A stretch of DNA of 64,000 nt from Carya illinoinensis (Eukaryota; Streptophyta; Magnoliopsida; Fagales; Juglandaceae). Made by a program: the position numbers and the translations under genes. The stretch is from the NCBI RefSeq assembly GCF_018687715.1, contig NC_056755.1:20466001-20530000 (forward strand), written 5' to 3'. The notes under the pieces are model-generated. The model did not search any database. It had not been told where the DNA came from and worked only from the letters and a program-made list of their open reading frames with translations. Position 1 is the stretch's first letter. Each line of letters opens with the position of its first letter. Positions 37,195-48,365 of this stretch are shown here, piece after piece.

Positions 37195-38934
37195 TTAGAG
37201 AGCTTTCAATTCTTCAAAATCGGTTACCCGAATATCAAGAACTGATGATAAAATCTCCACTTGCTGCGAACTCTCTAGTAGGAGCCTTCTCATCCCACAA
37301 AGTAACGAATCCACTTCCGACGGCTCGGCTTCGTCTTCCAAATGTGACTTCCGGCTCAAAGCATCAGCAACTATATTAGCCTTTCCTGGATGGTACTTGA
37401 TCTCACACTGATAGTCACTGATTAGCTCCAGCCACTGCCTTTGCCTCATATTCAAATTTTTATGGGAAAACAAATGCTTCAAACTCTTATGATCAGTAAA
37501 TACCTCACAAGCTTCCCCATACAAGAAATGCCGCCAGATCTTGAGTGCAAAAACAATCGCAGCCAATTCTAGATCGTGCGTCGGGTAATTCTTTTCATGG
37601 TCCTTAAGCTGACGAGATGCATAGGCTACAACCCGTCCTTCCTGCATAAGGACACAACCCAACCCAAACTTGGACGCATCGCTGAAGACTACGAAAGGCT
37701 TATGCGGTTCAGGGAGTGTTAACACTGGTGCCGTCGTCAACCTGTTCTTTAATTCCTGGAAGCTTCTCTCACATTTATCTGACCATACAAATTCTGTATT
37801 CTTCCGAGTTAAGGCTGTGAGAGGTCCGGATAGGCGAGCAAAACCTTCTACAAATCTTCGATAATAACCGGCGAGCCCCAAGAAACTCCTGATCTCCCGT
37901 ACTGTAGTCGGGCGTGGCCATGACAAAATGGCTTCTATTTTACTAGGATCAACTGCCACCCCGCCCCTGGAAATTACATGCCCGAGAAATTTAACTTCTT
38001 CCAACCAGAACTCACACTTGCTAAGCTTGGCATAAAGCCGGTGTTCTCTCAATCTTTCAAGTACCAGACTAAGATGATACACATGCTCTTCAACATCTCG
38101 AGAATAAATCAGTATATCATCAATAAATACCACCACAAAAGAATCCAGATAAGGTTGGAACACCCGATTCATTAAATCCATGAAAGCAGCAGGAGCATTA
38201 GCTAGCCCAAACGGCATCACCTTAAATTCATAGTGTCCATACCTCGACCTGAAAGCAGTTTTAGGCACATCCTGCTCTCTGATTCTCAGCTGGTAGTATC
38301 CCGACCTCAGATCAATTTTAGAGAACATGGCTGCTCCCTGAAGCTGGTCAAATAAATCATCTATCCGCGGGAGAGGATATTTATTTTTGATGGTCACCTT
38401 GTTCAACTCCCGATAGTCAATGCACATACGAAGAGTTCCATCTTTCTTTTTAACAAATAAAACTGGGGCACCCCACGGCGACGTACTAGGCTGAATAAAT
38501 CCCTTCTCTACTAATTCTTGCAACTGAGTCTTCAACTCTTTCAATTCAGCCGGTGCCATGCGGTAAGGAGCCTTATGCACAGGAGCCGCTCCAGGTTCCA
38601 AATCTATAACAAACTCCATCTCTCGCACGGGGGGTAGTCCGGGCAAATCATCCACAAACACATCGGGGAACTCTTCCACAACTGGAATGTCTGCCAAGGA
38701 CTTCTTCTCAGACGGCGTGGATACCATCTGGACCAAGAATGCATCCGCTCCCCATGCAATTTCTCTTCTTGCCTGTATCGCCGATATAATCATCGGTTTT
38801 TCTTTCAATTTACTCCCCGCGAATTCCAGACAATCACCATCCGGAAGCTGAAAGCTAACTGTCCGACTTCTGCAATTAATAGTCGCAGAATATCGGTATA
38901 GCCAATCCATCCCGAGGATGATATCAAAACCCAA
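37195..38934 (-). pseudogene. Tekay pol: reverse transcriptase and RNase H
   Basis: Reverse transcriptase copies the element RNA into DNA and RNase H removes the RNA strand. Visible motifs in order are the end of the protease-like region ([11 protein letters not shown]), the RT fingers and palm ([53 protein letters not shown]), the active site FIDDILIYS and the LGHVIS box. RNase H follows with the D of FSDAS, the E of [13 protein letters not shown] and the D of [11 protein letters not shown]. The Gag-protease frame overlaps this frame by about 130 bp and ends out of phase. At about 38937-38945 the sequence is one base short relative to the expected continuous family frame. I infer a one-base deletion; a programmed shift is possible but no slippery run is obvious. 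An in-frame TAA ends the frame at 37195. Confidence 0.93.
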
Positions 38935-40391
38935 CAGCTTGACACTACCAGATCAGCATCCAAAAACCTTCCCTCAAAATTTAACGGGCATCCCGAAGCA
39001 ACTTTGGAACACCACACCCTCTCACCATCGGGTAGGGCCACTACCATAGCCTTCGGCAACGGTTCCGTGACCAAGTTACACACCCGAGCAAACGTGGAAG
39101 ACACAAACGATTGTGAAGCACCGGAATCAAACAAGGTACAAGCATAAAACTCATACAAACGAACTCTTCCTGTGATTACTCCAGCATCATGGGTCGCTGG
39201 TGCCTCATCATCTACCTCTCCGGGTGTGACAGCATAAACCCGGGCTTGCACTGGTTGTCTCGGGTTGGTTCTTCCACCGCGCCTACCTCCACGGTTCCCT
39301 TGAACCATTCTTGGACATTCTCGGGAAAAGTGGCCTGGCTGGCCACAAGTAAAACATCGAGCTCCACCAGAAGAGCACTCGCCCGCATGAGCTCTATTGC
39401 AAATTCCACATACAGGTACACGTCCTCCCATGCGAACACTTGAGGATGCTTGCGATCGAGTCCCGGACCGCTGAACAAACTTCTGGGGCGAACCCGAGCT
39501 ACTTCCTTCACCAGAAAAACTCCGCCTCTTTTGTCCTGGAGGGGAGCCCATACCCAGATTATTTTCCCGCTCTATAAGGGTGGCCACATCCACTAACTCC
39601 TGAAAAGTGGATATCCGGTGGCTGACCACCAAACGGCGTATATCAGGGCGTAGTCCCTCCTGGAAACGCTCTGCTCGCAACTCCTCAGTGGCAACAAGAT
39701 GAGGAGCGAATTGCTCAAGTTCTATGAACCTCCGGGCGTATTGTTCCACTGTTGCGCCCCCTTGGATCAAATTAGAGAATTCTCTTGCCTTTTGTTTTCT
39801 TACCGAGGCGGGAAAGAAGCGGTCATTGAACTCCTTCTTGAAACGCTGCCAGGTCACTGCAGCGAAAGATCCCAACTCAGCTTCCAGCATCACCCTCCTG
39901 GTATCCCACCAATCAGAGGCGATACCCTGCAAAAGATAGCTGGCGTAGAGTACTTGCTGAGCTTCAGTACATCCACACACCTCAAAGGTTTTCTCCAGGT
40001 CTCTGATCCATCTTCCAGCCTGAAGAGGATCCTCATTTCCAGTGAAGTGTGGAGTCCGATGCGCTAGGAAGCGCTCATAGGTGCATCCGGCTTGCACCAT
40101 GCTACTTGACCCGCCCGGATACATCCAAGGCCCTCCCTGATATGGCCAAGGACCTCCTGGTTGTGGCCAATACACTCCCTGTGGCGGACAAGGCCCTCCG
40201 GGTGGTGGACAAGGCCCTCCTTGTGGTGGCCAAGGACCTCCTTGTGGTGGCCAAGGCCCTGTCTGTTGTGGCCTAATATTCTGTTGCATAAACTCCGTCA
40301 TTTGCCTTATTGTCTCGGCTATGGAGTCATCTCTGGAGGTATTGTCCTGCGGTTCCTGAGTATTTTTCCTTGGTCTTCCTGGTCTTCCCAT
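38805..40391 (-). CDS. Tekay Gag and aspartic protease
   Basis: This encodes the capsid/nucleocapsid protein with the protease at its end. The 528-codon frame starts at ATG 40391, about 260 bp inside the 5' LTR. Residues about 40-90 are Gly/Pro/Trp-rich repeats (WPPQGGP units, reflecting short tandem repeats at about 40130-40265). A retrotransposon Gag core follows ([16 protein letters not shown] ... [16 protein letters not shown] ... [15 protein letters not shown]). A CCHC zinc knuckle ([14 protein letters not shown]) binds RNA, and a protease active site reads [12 protein letters not shown]. The last ~45 residues are out of phase with the family sequence because of the frameshift near 38940. 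The true product was therefore probably one Gag-Pol polyprotein, as in most chromoviruses. Gag and protease up to that point look intact. Confidence 0.92.
   Translation of the reverse strand: MGRPGRPRKNTQEPQDNTSRDDSIAETIRQMTEFMQQNIRPQQTGPWPPQGGPWPPQGGPCPPPGGPCPPQGVYWPQPGGPWPYQGGPWMYPGGSSSMVQAGCTYERFLAHRTPHFTGNEDPLQAGRWIRDLEKTFEVCGCTEAQQVLYASYLLQGIASDWWDTRRVMLEAELGSFAAVTWQRFKKEFNDRFFPASVRKQKAREFSNLIQGGATVEQYARRFIELEQFAPHLVATEELRAERFQEGLRPDIRRLVVSHRISTFQELVDVATLIERENNLGMGSPPGQKRRSFSGEGSSSGSPQKFVQRSGTRSQASSSVRMGGRVPVCGICNRAHAGECSSGGARCFTCGQPGHFSRECPRMVQGNRGGRRGGRTNPRQPVQARVYAVTPGEVDDEAPATHDAGVITGRVRLYEFYACTLFDSGASQSFVSSTFARVCNLVTEPLPKAMVVALPDGERVWCSKVASGCPLNFEGRFLDADLVVSSCWVLISSSGWIGYTDILRLLIAEVGQLAFSFRMVIVWNSRGVN
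40130..40265. repeat. Short tandem repeats within gag
   Basis: Repeated ggtggccaaggacctcc and ggtggacaaggccctcc-type units (plus strand) encode the PPQGGPW-type repeats of Gag. Confidence 0.8.
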
Positions 40392-40653
40392 TTCCTATCA
40401 CAACACCACACTTGACCCTCCTTTAAGAAAACAGATAAAACCATCACAAAACCAACATAAACAAAAACAACACAACACATCAAGAAACAAAAGAAACCGG
40501 CATGTTAAAACATAACTAAATAAATAAAAACAAGCAAACAAGCTCAAACAAATAAACAAAGGAAACAACTATACTTAACATAATTTTTAAAACACAACTT
40601 TAAAACATTCTGGTACTACCTACGGGACATGTGGTTTTACCCAGAGCCAAACC

Positions 40654-40665
40654 GCTCTGATACCA
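40654..40665 (-). other. Primer-binding site for tRNA-iMet
   Basis: The plus strand reads gctctgatacca, so the coding strand reads TGGTATCAGAGC. This is the standard plant tRNA-iMet primer site, two bases from the LTR edge. Confidence 0.95.
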
Positions 40666-40667
40666 CC

Positions 40668-42971
40668 TGTGACGCCCCCAAATCCCCACGCCCGAACACG
40701 GGGAAATCGAGACGTCCGGATGGTGACAACCCGGACCACCATCCTAACGACGTGTGCCAAGTGTGTGCAAGAGCGACAAAGTGCACAAGACAAACGCAGC
40801 GAGAAGCAAGTCAATAATTAAGTACCAGAATTTTTTCTTAATGTAATACAAACTGTTTAAAACATACTTAAATAAAATATTACAAGAAACACAAATACAA
40901 GTTTGAAAACAGATAAAAAGCACAGCATCAGCAACCCGGCGGAGCCGCATCCTCGGGCTCAGCCTCCTCCTCCTCTTCCTCGATCTCTGCACCAAAAGCT
41001 ACGGAACCAAGAAAGGTTCCGCAGGTAAGTATGACCCAAACACTACCAGATGAAAATACATACAACCCAAACAACAAGAAAACAAGATCAAACAAACACA
41101 CGCCCCGCTACACATATATTTTAACACGCACGCCAAAACCCAAAAGGCCCACCAACCTCCATAAAGCCACACCTCGCCATTATCCCAGATAATGGCCCAA
41201 ACCACCATTTTTCCCAGAAAAAGGATCATAACTGAAAAACCATACCACAACCCGCTCCGTATGCACCATGATCTCCCCTAGGGATCATCCGCACACCCTG
41301 GCTCAGTGCCACACCGTAGAGAACGGCTACGCGTGCGACACCTAAACGAGCGATGCCCAGACTCGTGCCATGCACGTACCGGGCCGGGCCATCCTCTAGC
41401 CCTCGCCAGCGAAGGGCCACGGGATCAGTGAATAGAGCGATGCCTGGACTCGTGCTCAGCACGTACCGGGCCAGACCCATCCTCTAATTTCCGCTCCCGG
41501 AGTCAGTGAGTAGAGCGATGCCTGGACTCGTGCTCAGCACGTACCGGGCCAGACCCATCCTCTAATACTACTCCGTCATCGCGCAGGGCCTCAGAATCGG
41601 TGAATAGAGCGATGCCTGGACTCGTGCTCAGCACGTACCGGGCCAGACCCATCCTCTAGTACCAAACTCGTCAGCGCCCAGACGACTACTCAGGGGATGT
41701 CACTCAGTATTGACCGCTCCCGAGTGACCAGAGGAGCTCCACCGTGATAATAACCCATCACGGCTTGGGCTCGTGAGACACACGCACCCAAACGCCAAAA
41801 CGCCGATAAACATGATGCACATGCACGCGATATGCAACGCACACAAATAAAATGCAACGCACACCACACGGCCCAATCGAAACAACCAATAACAACCAAC
41901 CAAACAAACACTCCGTCCTCAATCCATCCGACCCCCGAAACTCCTCGGACTCAGTCCGGAATCAACAACCAACAACAAACAATTAAATAAATAATTAAAT
42001 AAATAAATCAATTGAATGACCAATATATATTAAAATCTGAAAATAGGGTTTGGAAAATACTTACAGCGCTATACGGTATTTTTAGAAAGCTCGCGGCGTT
42101 GCTAACGGCGGAAAAACAGCAACGTCACAGTGAAAATTCACTGTGGCCGTGGGTCCGAAAAACCCACTTTTGAACGGGGACAAACTAGGACACGAGATTG
42201 ATAGGGAATGGTCTAGAGGTGGTTGTGAAGCTAATGGAAGCGACGGACGGCCGTGGGTGGCGGCGGAATGGCCGAAAATGGCCGAAAATCGCAAATCGGA
42301 AAACAAGCTCGTGGGAGCTGCTCCGGTGGTCGATGGAGGCCGGAAATGGGTGGGTTAGGACGGCAAGAGGTCGGTGATGAAGTGGTGAAGAAATGGTGGC
42401 CGGAGGTGGAGCGACGGCGGCGGATCGGAGTGAAATCCGTGCGCCCTTTGGAAGCTTTTTCCGGCCAAATGGCCGGCCGGTTGGGGGTGGTTTTCGGTGG
42501 GGAGGTGCACCGGAGGGAGGGGAAGAAAATGGGACCGGTGGGAGGTCGGGAGGTGGCCGGACGGCGCTGGGCCGGAGGAGAGAGAGAGACGACGCGGGAG
42601 AGGGAGGGAAGAGAGAGAGAGCACGGGGGGGAGCCGATCGGGGAGAGAGAAAGGGAGGGAAAAAAAAAGAAAAGAAAAAAAAGAAAGAAGAAGAAAGAAA
42701 AAAAAGGAAAAAGAAAAAGAAAAAAGAGAGGAGAAAGGGAAAAGATGTAGGGAAAAGATGAGGTCCAAACCTCATTCCGGAAAGCAAAACTAACCCGCCA
42801 AAAAGATTAAAAAAACACAAAACAACTAAATAAAACACAACACCAAATAAAATAAATTAATTTAAAAACCAACATTAAAAAACGCAAATAAATTAAAATA
42901 AATAGCTAATATATTAATTAAAATAAAAACAATTATTTCAGCAAAAATACACTCAAAAACGGGTCATCACA
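40668..42971 (-). repeat. 5' LTR of the Tekay element
   Basis: 2304 bp, near-identical to 33387-35670. It has an extra 12-bp aaataaataatt-type duplication near 41990-42010, an extra ~10 bp (ccgaaaatgg) near 42275-42290 and a G-run two bases shorter near 42626. It contains CAGGTAAGTA (41022-41031), tacttacag (42058-42066) and a purine tract (42570-42755). Confidence 0.95.
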
Positions 42972-43701
42972 GTTTTCACTTGGTTTTCACAACTCTAGTT
43001 ACTTTTTTGGGACTTTACTTGGGTATGGATTAAAATTTTTGGGTTGCGTAAAATAATTATTATATCTCATATTTGTTTATTAAACCATTTAACCAACTAC
43101 TGTTACTTTTCATACTTCTGATATCAATTCCATTAATTCATGGTTCCTTTATCTGCAAAGAAGAGGCGTGCTTAAACTACAAGAATTAGGGAGAAATAAC
43201 CTGATGGAAAATTTTCTGGCTTTAATTTGTAGACAATTTGTTGTGTATTGGAGTTTGATTAAGGCAATGTATATGTTTTGTAATATTCTTAACAAATTCT
43301 TTCAAACAATGTAATATGTACATGGATTATCGAATATGTCGCATGCATTTTCATGATGAATATTGAGTTTTTTTTTTTTTTTACATGCATTTAGTTAAAA
43401 AGTTAATTATTTGTTTATAGGCTTATAGATAAATTTAGTTTGACATAATTATTTGACATAAAATTAGTTTTCCATTTTGATATATTTTTAGTTAAAAAAT
43501 AAAGGCTTTTAGATATTAAAAAAAATACTTTTCAACACTAAATTTTTCTTAAAAAAAATAAATAAGATATAAGCTTTTTCAAAAAAAAAAAAAGACCCAT
43601 CCCGGGTACAAACCTTGAATTGGATTCATCTGGTTTCTAGATCGGGTCATACTTGGGCTAATCGGGGCAAGAACCCAGTCCGAGTTCTGGGTCTGGTATA
43701 C
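42972..43701. other. AT-rich DNA between the Tekay and CACTA elements
   Basis: No domain is recognised. A poly(T) run lies at 43369-43382 and a poly(A) run at 43580-43592. The last 100 bp (cccgggtacaaacc ... gggtctggtatac) and the DNA right of the CACTA element (tacctggtatcc ... gaaacccgggtgaac) form the reconstructed empty site, so they are one older sequence. Confidence 0.4.
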
Positions 43702-43714
43702 CACTATAACAAAT
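43702..43714 (+). repeat. CACTA left terminal inverted repeat
   Basis: CACTATAACAAAT pairs with the right end (CACTACAACAAAA on the complement). There are two mismatches in 13. Confidence 0.9.
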
Positions 43715-43729
43715 ATGCTTTTTAGTGAC

Positions 43730-44000
43730 GATTTAGAAATTATTACGGTCTCCAAACTGTCACTAAAATGCATCTTTTGTGACGGTTTATGGAAACCATC
43801 ACTAAATATTGGGTAAGGTTTTTTTTATGTTCAAACATATCAATAATTTTGTTTGCACGTCACCTTAACGTTTGAACACTAAGTCAACTTACATGCAAAT
43901 GTGAAAATTTTTAGCGCCAACATTCGAACGTTAAAGTTGTAACGTTTGAACATTAAAGCTGTAACATTTGAACGTTATATGTTAATTTATATTTGCAGAA
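43730..44000. repeat. CACTA left subterminal repeats
   Basis: Words such as tagtgacgatt, tgtgacggttta and aaccatcactaaa are followed by aacgtttgaac, cattcgaacgtt and tttgaacgtt repeated several times. They mirror the right end (56031-56650). Confidence 0.8.
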
Positions 44001-44193
44001 ATTGACTATAATATATATTTGTTTAATATTAAGGTTGTATAAGCTAATATTCAAGAAAATTGAGAATAAAAATTAAGCTACAATATATACATTAAATAAT
44101 ATTGTCCATTACATATGTCAAAAATAAAAAACAAAATATGATTATTTTTACAAAGGACATTCAAAACTATTGGTTTACAAATGATCGAAACTC

Positions 44194-45394
44194 CTAAATC
44201 AATGTCTCAACCTTATTGTTTAGCACATCTACATGATGGGCAAGATGTGCGACAACCTGATTTATATGTGCAATCTGTCTATCAATGTATCGGTATATAT
44301 GCACCTTCATAATTGTCATCACTGCATCAACCCAAGTAGGTCACACATCTCTCGCAGATGCACCTGCCGGCTGCTGACTACTACTCCAAGATGGGGGGGA
44401 GCAACACCAGCCCCAGACTCGGTCGGAGGAATAAGATTTGATATAAGACCAAATTGACACCGAGTTGAGCCTCTCTCTTGTCCAATGCTCCGATGGTGTG
44501 TGGTCATGTCGATGGGGCTCATCTGGTTTAACATCATCTCCTCCACCTAGAGTGGCTCTCCTCGATCTAGTAATAATTAAGCAACTGATGATGACTCTGT
44601 ACGGGAGGTTGTTCGCTGTACCGATGCTGACCTTGTAACGGATCCACTCAAATATAACGAGTGGCAAGTCAATGGGCTCTCCACGTGCCAAGCGAATCAG
44701 AAACTGTGCGCGAGGCTGACTGAATGTGGTCTTATGTGCCACAGGGTCTGCATTTGTTGCAACAAAAATTTGCAATATGCGAAAGAAATGTAGCAGCTCA
44801 TTCTGGCTAAAAGAGTTCAGCCTATCGAGCTTTGTGCGGTCTTTGCCATTGAGGATGTAGAAATCCTGATCCTACTCGTCATCACTGACCTCAGGAGCAA
44901 TATCCTAACCCTTGGGCCAATCTTCTTCATGGTTAGCCATAGTGTCAACAGGGGCCCATAGATGAAGTAGAAGTGGCTAGATCTGCCTCAGATGTGCCCA
45001 GAGCAAATGCAGCTGCTGTGTCACTAGCCTGAGCAGCTATCACCTCAGGTAAAAAATGCGAGATCTAGAGTAACTTGGTGATAACATCCGCTGAGAACTC
45101 AAACTATACACCACGTACAGTGAGGGTATGGGAGGATGCATCATTAGGCATGGTGGCCATCCTCATGTAAAACTCCCGAACCATTAAAGGGTAAATCTTT
45201 CCCCTCAATGTGCATATTGGGCCCTAGCCTCTCCTGACGAAGACGTCTCTCAGTGTCTTCCGCTCCCAGCTGAGCTCATCAAACTCATTAATAAGTATTT
45301 CTCACTCGCCCATCACTGTTCGCGCCCCCAGCTGAGCAATGTTCGGATTGCCTCCATCCCTTCCTCGTTTCCTAGTTGTCATATAGTGAACCAT
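44194..45394 (-). pseudogene. Antisense 'putative plant transposon protein' pseudogene
   Basis: Reading leftward from ATG 45394 (MVHYMTTRKRGRDGGNPN), the conceptual translation shows YPLMVREFYMRMATMP, then VRGV, then FEFSADVITKLL. Further on come AHKTTFSQPRAQFLIRLARG, EPIDLPLVIFEWIR and ANNLPYRVIISCLII. This order (YP.LVREFY, a middle helical region, then G.PIDLP.VI and LPY) is typical of the plant domain of unknown biochemistry called putative plant transposon protein (Transposase_32-like). The C-terminal part reads HINQVVAHLAHHVDVLNNKVETLI, split by nothing obvious and coiled-coil-like, then TAG at 44194-44196. Several in-frame stops and probable frameshifts kill it. It lies inside the CACTA element, opposite to the transposase genes, so it is either cargo or a native accessory gene. 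Confidence 0.7.
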
Positions 45395-45589
45395 ATCCTG
45401 AAAAAAAAATACTAGAAAAAAAATAAAAAAAATCATTAGAATTACATATATATATGCATATTGCATATATGGATTATACACAAAAGTCTCATATCATTAT
45501 TATAAAATAATATAATTTTGATAGCAAATATAATAAACAACTCCACTTTTTCAATATCCAAAACAATAATAATATAACGAAATAATATT

Positions 45590-46640
45590 GGAAAATTTAA
45601 TGGACAAACGTTCGAATGTCAAGTAATTGACGTTCAAACGATAATATTTCACATAATTAAAAAAATTTTACATCCGAATGTACAATGAATGTACGTTCAA
45701 ATGTAAATTAAGAAATTCGAATGTAAACTATTAACATTCGAATGATGATAATTTAATAATTAGAAAGAATTTAGTTCCAAATGTAAAATGAATGTACATT
45801 CGAACGTAAATTCTTTACATATAATATCGAACATAATTAGATAAACATTCGAACTTAAATCAAATCCACAAAACGTTTGCATGTAACAAGATTAATGTTC
45901 AAACGCTTATTTTACGTTTGGACGTTTTATCCAACGTTAGATAAAATGTTGTAATATATAGTATTTACATTCGAATATTAAAACGTAACGTTCGGACGTT
46001 ATGAATATGAAACGTCACACTTTCGAACGTTTCTTCTAGTTGAAGTAGACGAACAGTTTACATTTAGACGTTTTATCCAATGTACTCTTCAAACATTGGA
46101 TAAAAATGTTTGAATGTTAGAACTTTACATTGTAACGCTCGGACGTTATGAATTTATAACGTCACACATTCGAATGTTACGAGGCAGAATGGCTGAGTCG
46201 ACTCAGCCATTTCTGAAAGCTTCGAAACTCAAGGAATGATCTATAGACTACAAGTTTTTACGGTGGCGTTTTACCCATTTACGACCAATGGAGGTTGGAA
46301 AATTGAGAAGAAAATCTGGCATAAACGATGGGTTTTGATTTTTCGAAACTCTCCTATTAAATTGGACAAAACTACTATACAGGGAGGGCATATTACCTTT
46401 TTGTGACGGTTGCGGTGGTATATGACGGCGGCAGTGGTGGAGATTTGTGACGTTTGGAGTGAATGAGGGAGAAATGAGGAGGAAGGCCGTTGGGTTACAG
46501 TTTATATACAGTTAAGGTTTGAAAGTTTACATAAATACGTTCGAACATAAAATCCAATATTCAAATGTATTATTGTTTACGTTCGGACATTAACACGATA
46601 CGTCTAAATGTTAATTATTGACATGTGAATGTAAACACTT
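45590..46640. repeat. Internal cluster of cgttcgaa/attcgaat words in the CACTA element
   Basis: Words like aaacgttcgaatgt, acgttcaaacg, acattcgaat and gttcggacgtt occur about every 20-40 bp in 45590-46180 and again in 46500-46640. They match the subterminal repeats of the element ends but lie 1.9-2.9 kb inside. G-rich DNA at 46390-46500 separates the two groups. Confidence 0.75.
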
Positions 46641-47580
46641 GAATTGGTTTATATCAAATTCAAATATATTAATACTATTAATATATATTATTTTAAATTT
46701 ATTATTGTTTATATATACTAGTATAGTTATATAATATATGAAATAATATATATATATAGTGTGGCATATAGTATATATTATAGTTTACATATTATATAAT
46801 ATGTAGTATATTATATGTATTATACTATAAGATATATATTAGTAGACTATAAATATATACTATATAGTTATTATATATTATATATACACTATATATATAG
46901 TTATTATATTTACTATATTATATATTATATAGTATATTATAGTTATTATATATTATAGTATTATTATAGTTATTTTATAATATAGTATATATTATAGTAT
47001 ATATACTACTATCTACTATAATATACTACTATATTAAATAGTATACTTATAAAATACCATATTACTAGACTATATATATATGTTGTTTATTACTAGACTC
47101 TCTCTATATATATATTGTACTAGACTATATACATGAAGTATAATTATATATATATAATTATACTTCATGTACTTATATATATAGTTTCAACTATATATAT
47201 ACTTGTAAAATATTAATGAATGTATAGTAGTATAATACTTGACTATATATTTTTCTTATATATATAGTATTCAACTATATAAATACTATAAAATACTATA
47301 TAGTAAAATACTATATATATACTGAGTATATTATAATCTAGTATATAAGTAAATAATATATTATACTATATAAGAAATAAATAAGTATCAATTATAATCA
47401 AATATATATAATAACAATTAAATATTAATAATAACAATCTTTAATTACAATTATTTAATAACAAATACTTTTTATATAATAACAATTAAATGTAACAAAT
47501 ACTTTCTATATATAATAACAATTATATATGAACAAAAAAATATATTTTTTATTTATAATAACAATGTCAAAGAAATAGTT
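46640..47580. repeat. TA-rich low-complexity block
   Basis: About 0.9 kb consists largely of tata, atag and ctata words. It contains no gene and includes the palindrome at 47130-47171. Confidence 0.9.
47130..47171. repeat. Perfect 42-bp palindrome
   Basis: The left arm tacatgaagtataattatat continues to the centre at 47150/47151, and the right arm mirrors it to ...atacttcatgta. No mismatch and no loop. Confidence 0.92.
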
Positions 47581-47863
47581 GTGTTATTTTGTTAAACTAG
47601 AGAGAGATATTGTATATATGCTCACAAGCTTCTTGTCTTGTAGTGAATGGTTGAGAATTATCTTGAAGAAATGTTTGTCAAGTTGCTTAACTCTCAAAGT
47701 CTCTCCGTCCTTGAGAGTTGTCAAGGTCAGATCGTTTGTGACCGTTAAATAATTGGACATAAATTTAGACATGTTCTTTAAGATAATTCTCAACCTTTCT
47801 CTATAAGAAACGTAGTGTGTGAGCATATTATTCTATCTAAGCTCTAGTTTAACAATATAACAC
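47581..47863. repeat. Long inverted repeat (about 95-bp arms) upstream of the TNPD-type gene
   Basis: Left arm 47581-47675 and right arm 47769-47863 share GTGTTAT(T/A)TTGTTAAACT with AGAG following, ATATGCTCACA and GGTTGAGAATTATCTT(G/A)AAG. The spacer is about 93 bp. Transcribed, it would fold into a long imperfect hairpin. Confidence 0.8.
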
Positions 47864-47946
47864 TATAATATTTGTTTGACATTATTAATTCAAACAACAT
47901 GTAAATATTGTTTGTAGTGTTTTTTGTAAAATATTGTGTGACATTG

Positions 47947-47954
47947 TATAAATA
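47947..47954 (+). promoter_or_regulatory. TATA box of the TNPD-type gene
   Basis: TATAAATA lies in cattgtataaataacc, about 420 bp before the first Met of the transposase frame and about 85 bp after the long inverted repeat. A start of transcription near 47980 is inferred. Confidence 0.5.
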
Positions 47955-48365
47955 ACCTTAGACCCGTTTAGAAATTATTATACATTTAGGTGTACACTAA
48001 TTCCTGAATTGTCTAGTGTGGACAATTTGAGATTATATTATCTATATTGCATATTCTTGTTATTCCTACTGAACACGTTTAGTATGAAGTTTTGGTGTCT
48101 TCCTTTATTGTTCTTCAGGTATACTGTTCATAGGGTCACAATCTCTCTATGTGAACATGTATATTTGGAGAACTATAGGGAGGTGCTGCTGAAATTTCTA
48201 CTGGCGTGGAAAGTAGTAAAGTGACGGAATATGTGCAATATGGATAATATAATCTCGAATGGGATAGGACCAACTACCTTATCGAAAGAGCAGTTTGAAT
48301 TGGAGCATGACATGCATGTGTGTTATAGTATACTACGTGTTACTAATAGATAGATGTTTTTAGAA

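Larger units (their letters stand above)
33387..42971 (-). mobile_element. Ty3/gypsy chromovirus (Tekay-type), complete, recent insertion
   Basis: The 9585-bp element has LTRs at 33387-35670 and 40668-42971 with TGTGA...TCACA ends and a perfect 5-bp target duplication GTTTT (33382-33386 and 42972-42976). Transcription would run on the minus strand. From right to left lie the 5' LTR, tRNA-iMet primer site (40654-40665), Gag-protease, RT, RNase H, integrase and chromodomain, polypurine tract (35671-35684) and 3' LTR. Integrase after RNase H and a C-terminal chromodomain place it among the chromoviruses. The sequence style fits Tekay. The LTRs differ by three length changes (12 bp, 10 bp and a G-run) and about seven substitutions by eye, so the insertion is young. 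Even so, pol carries a frameshift and a stop, so this copy cannot make a full polyprotein. Confidence 0.95.
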
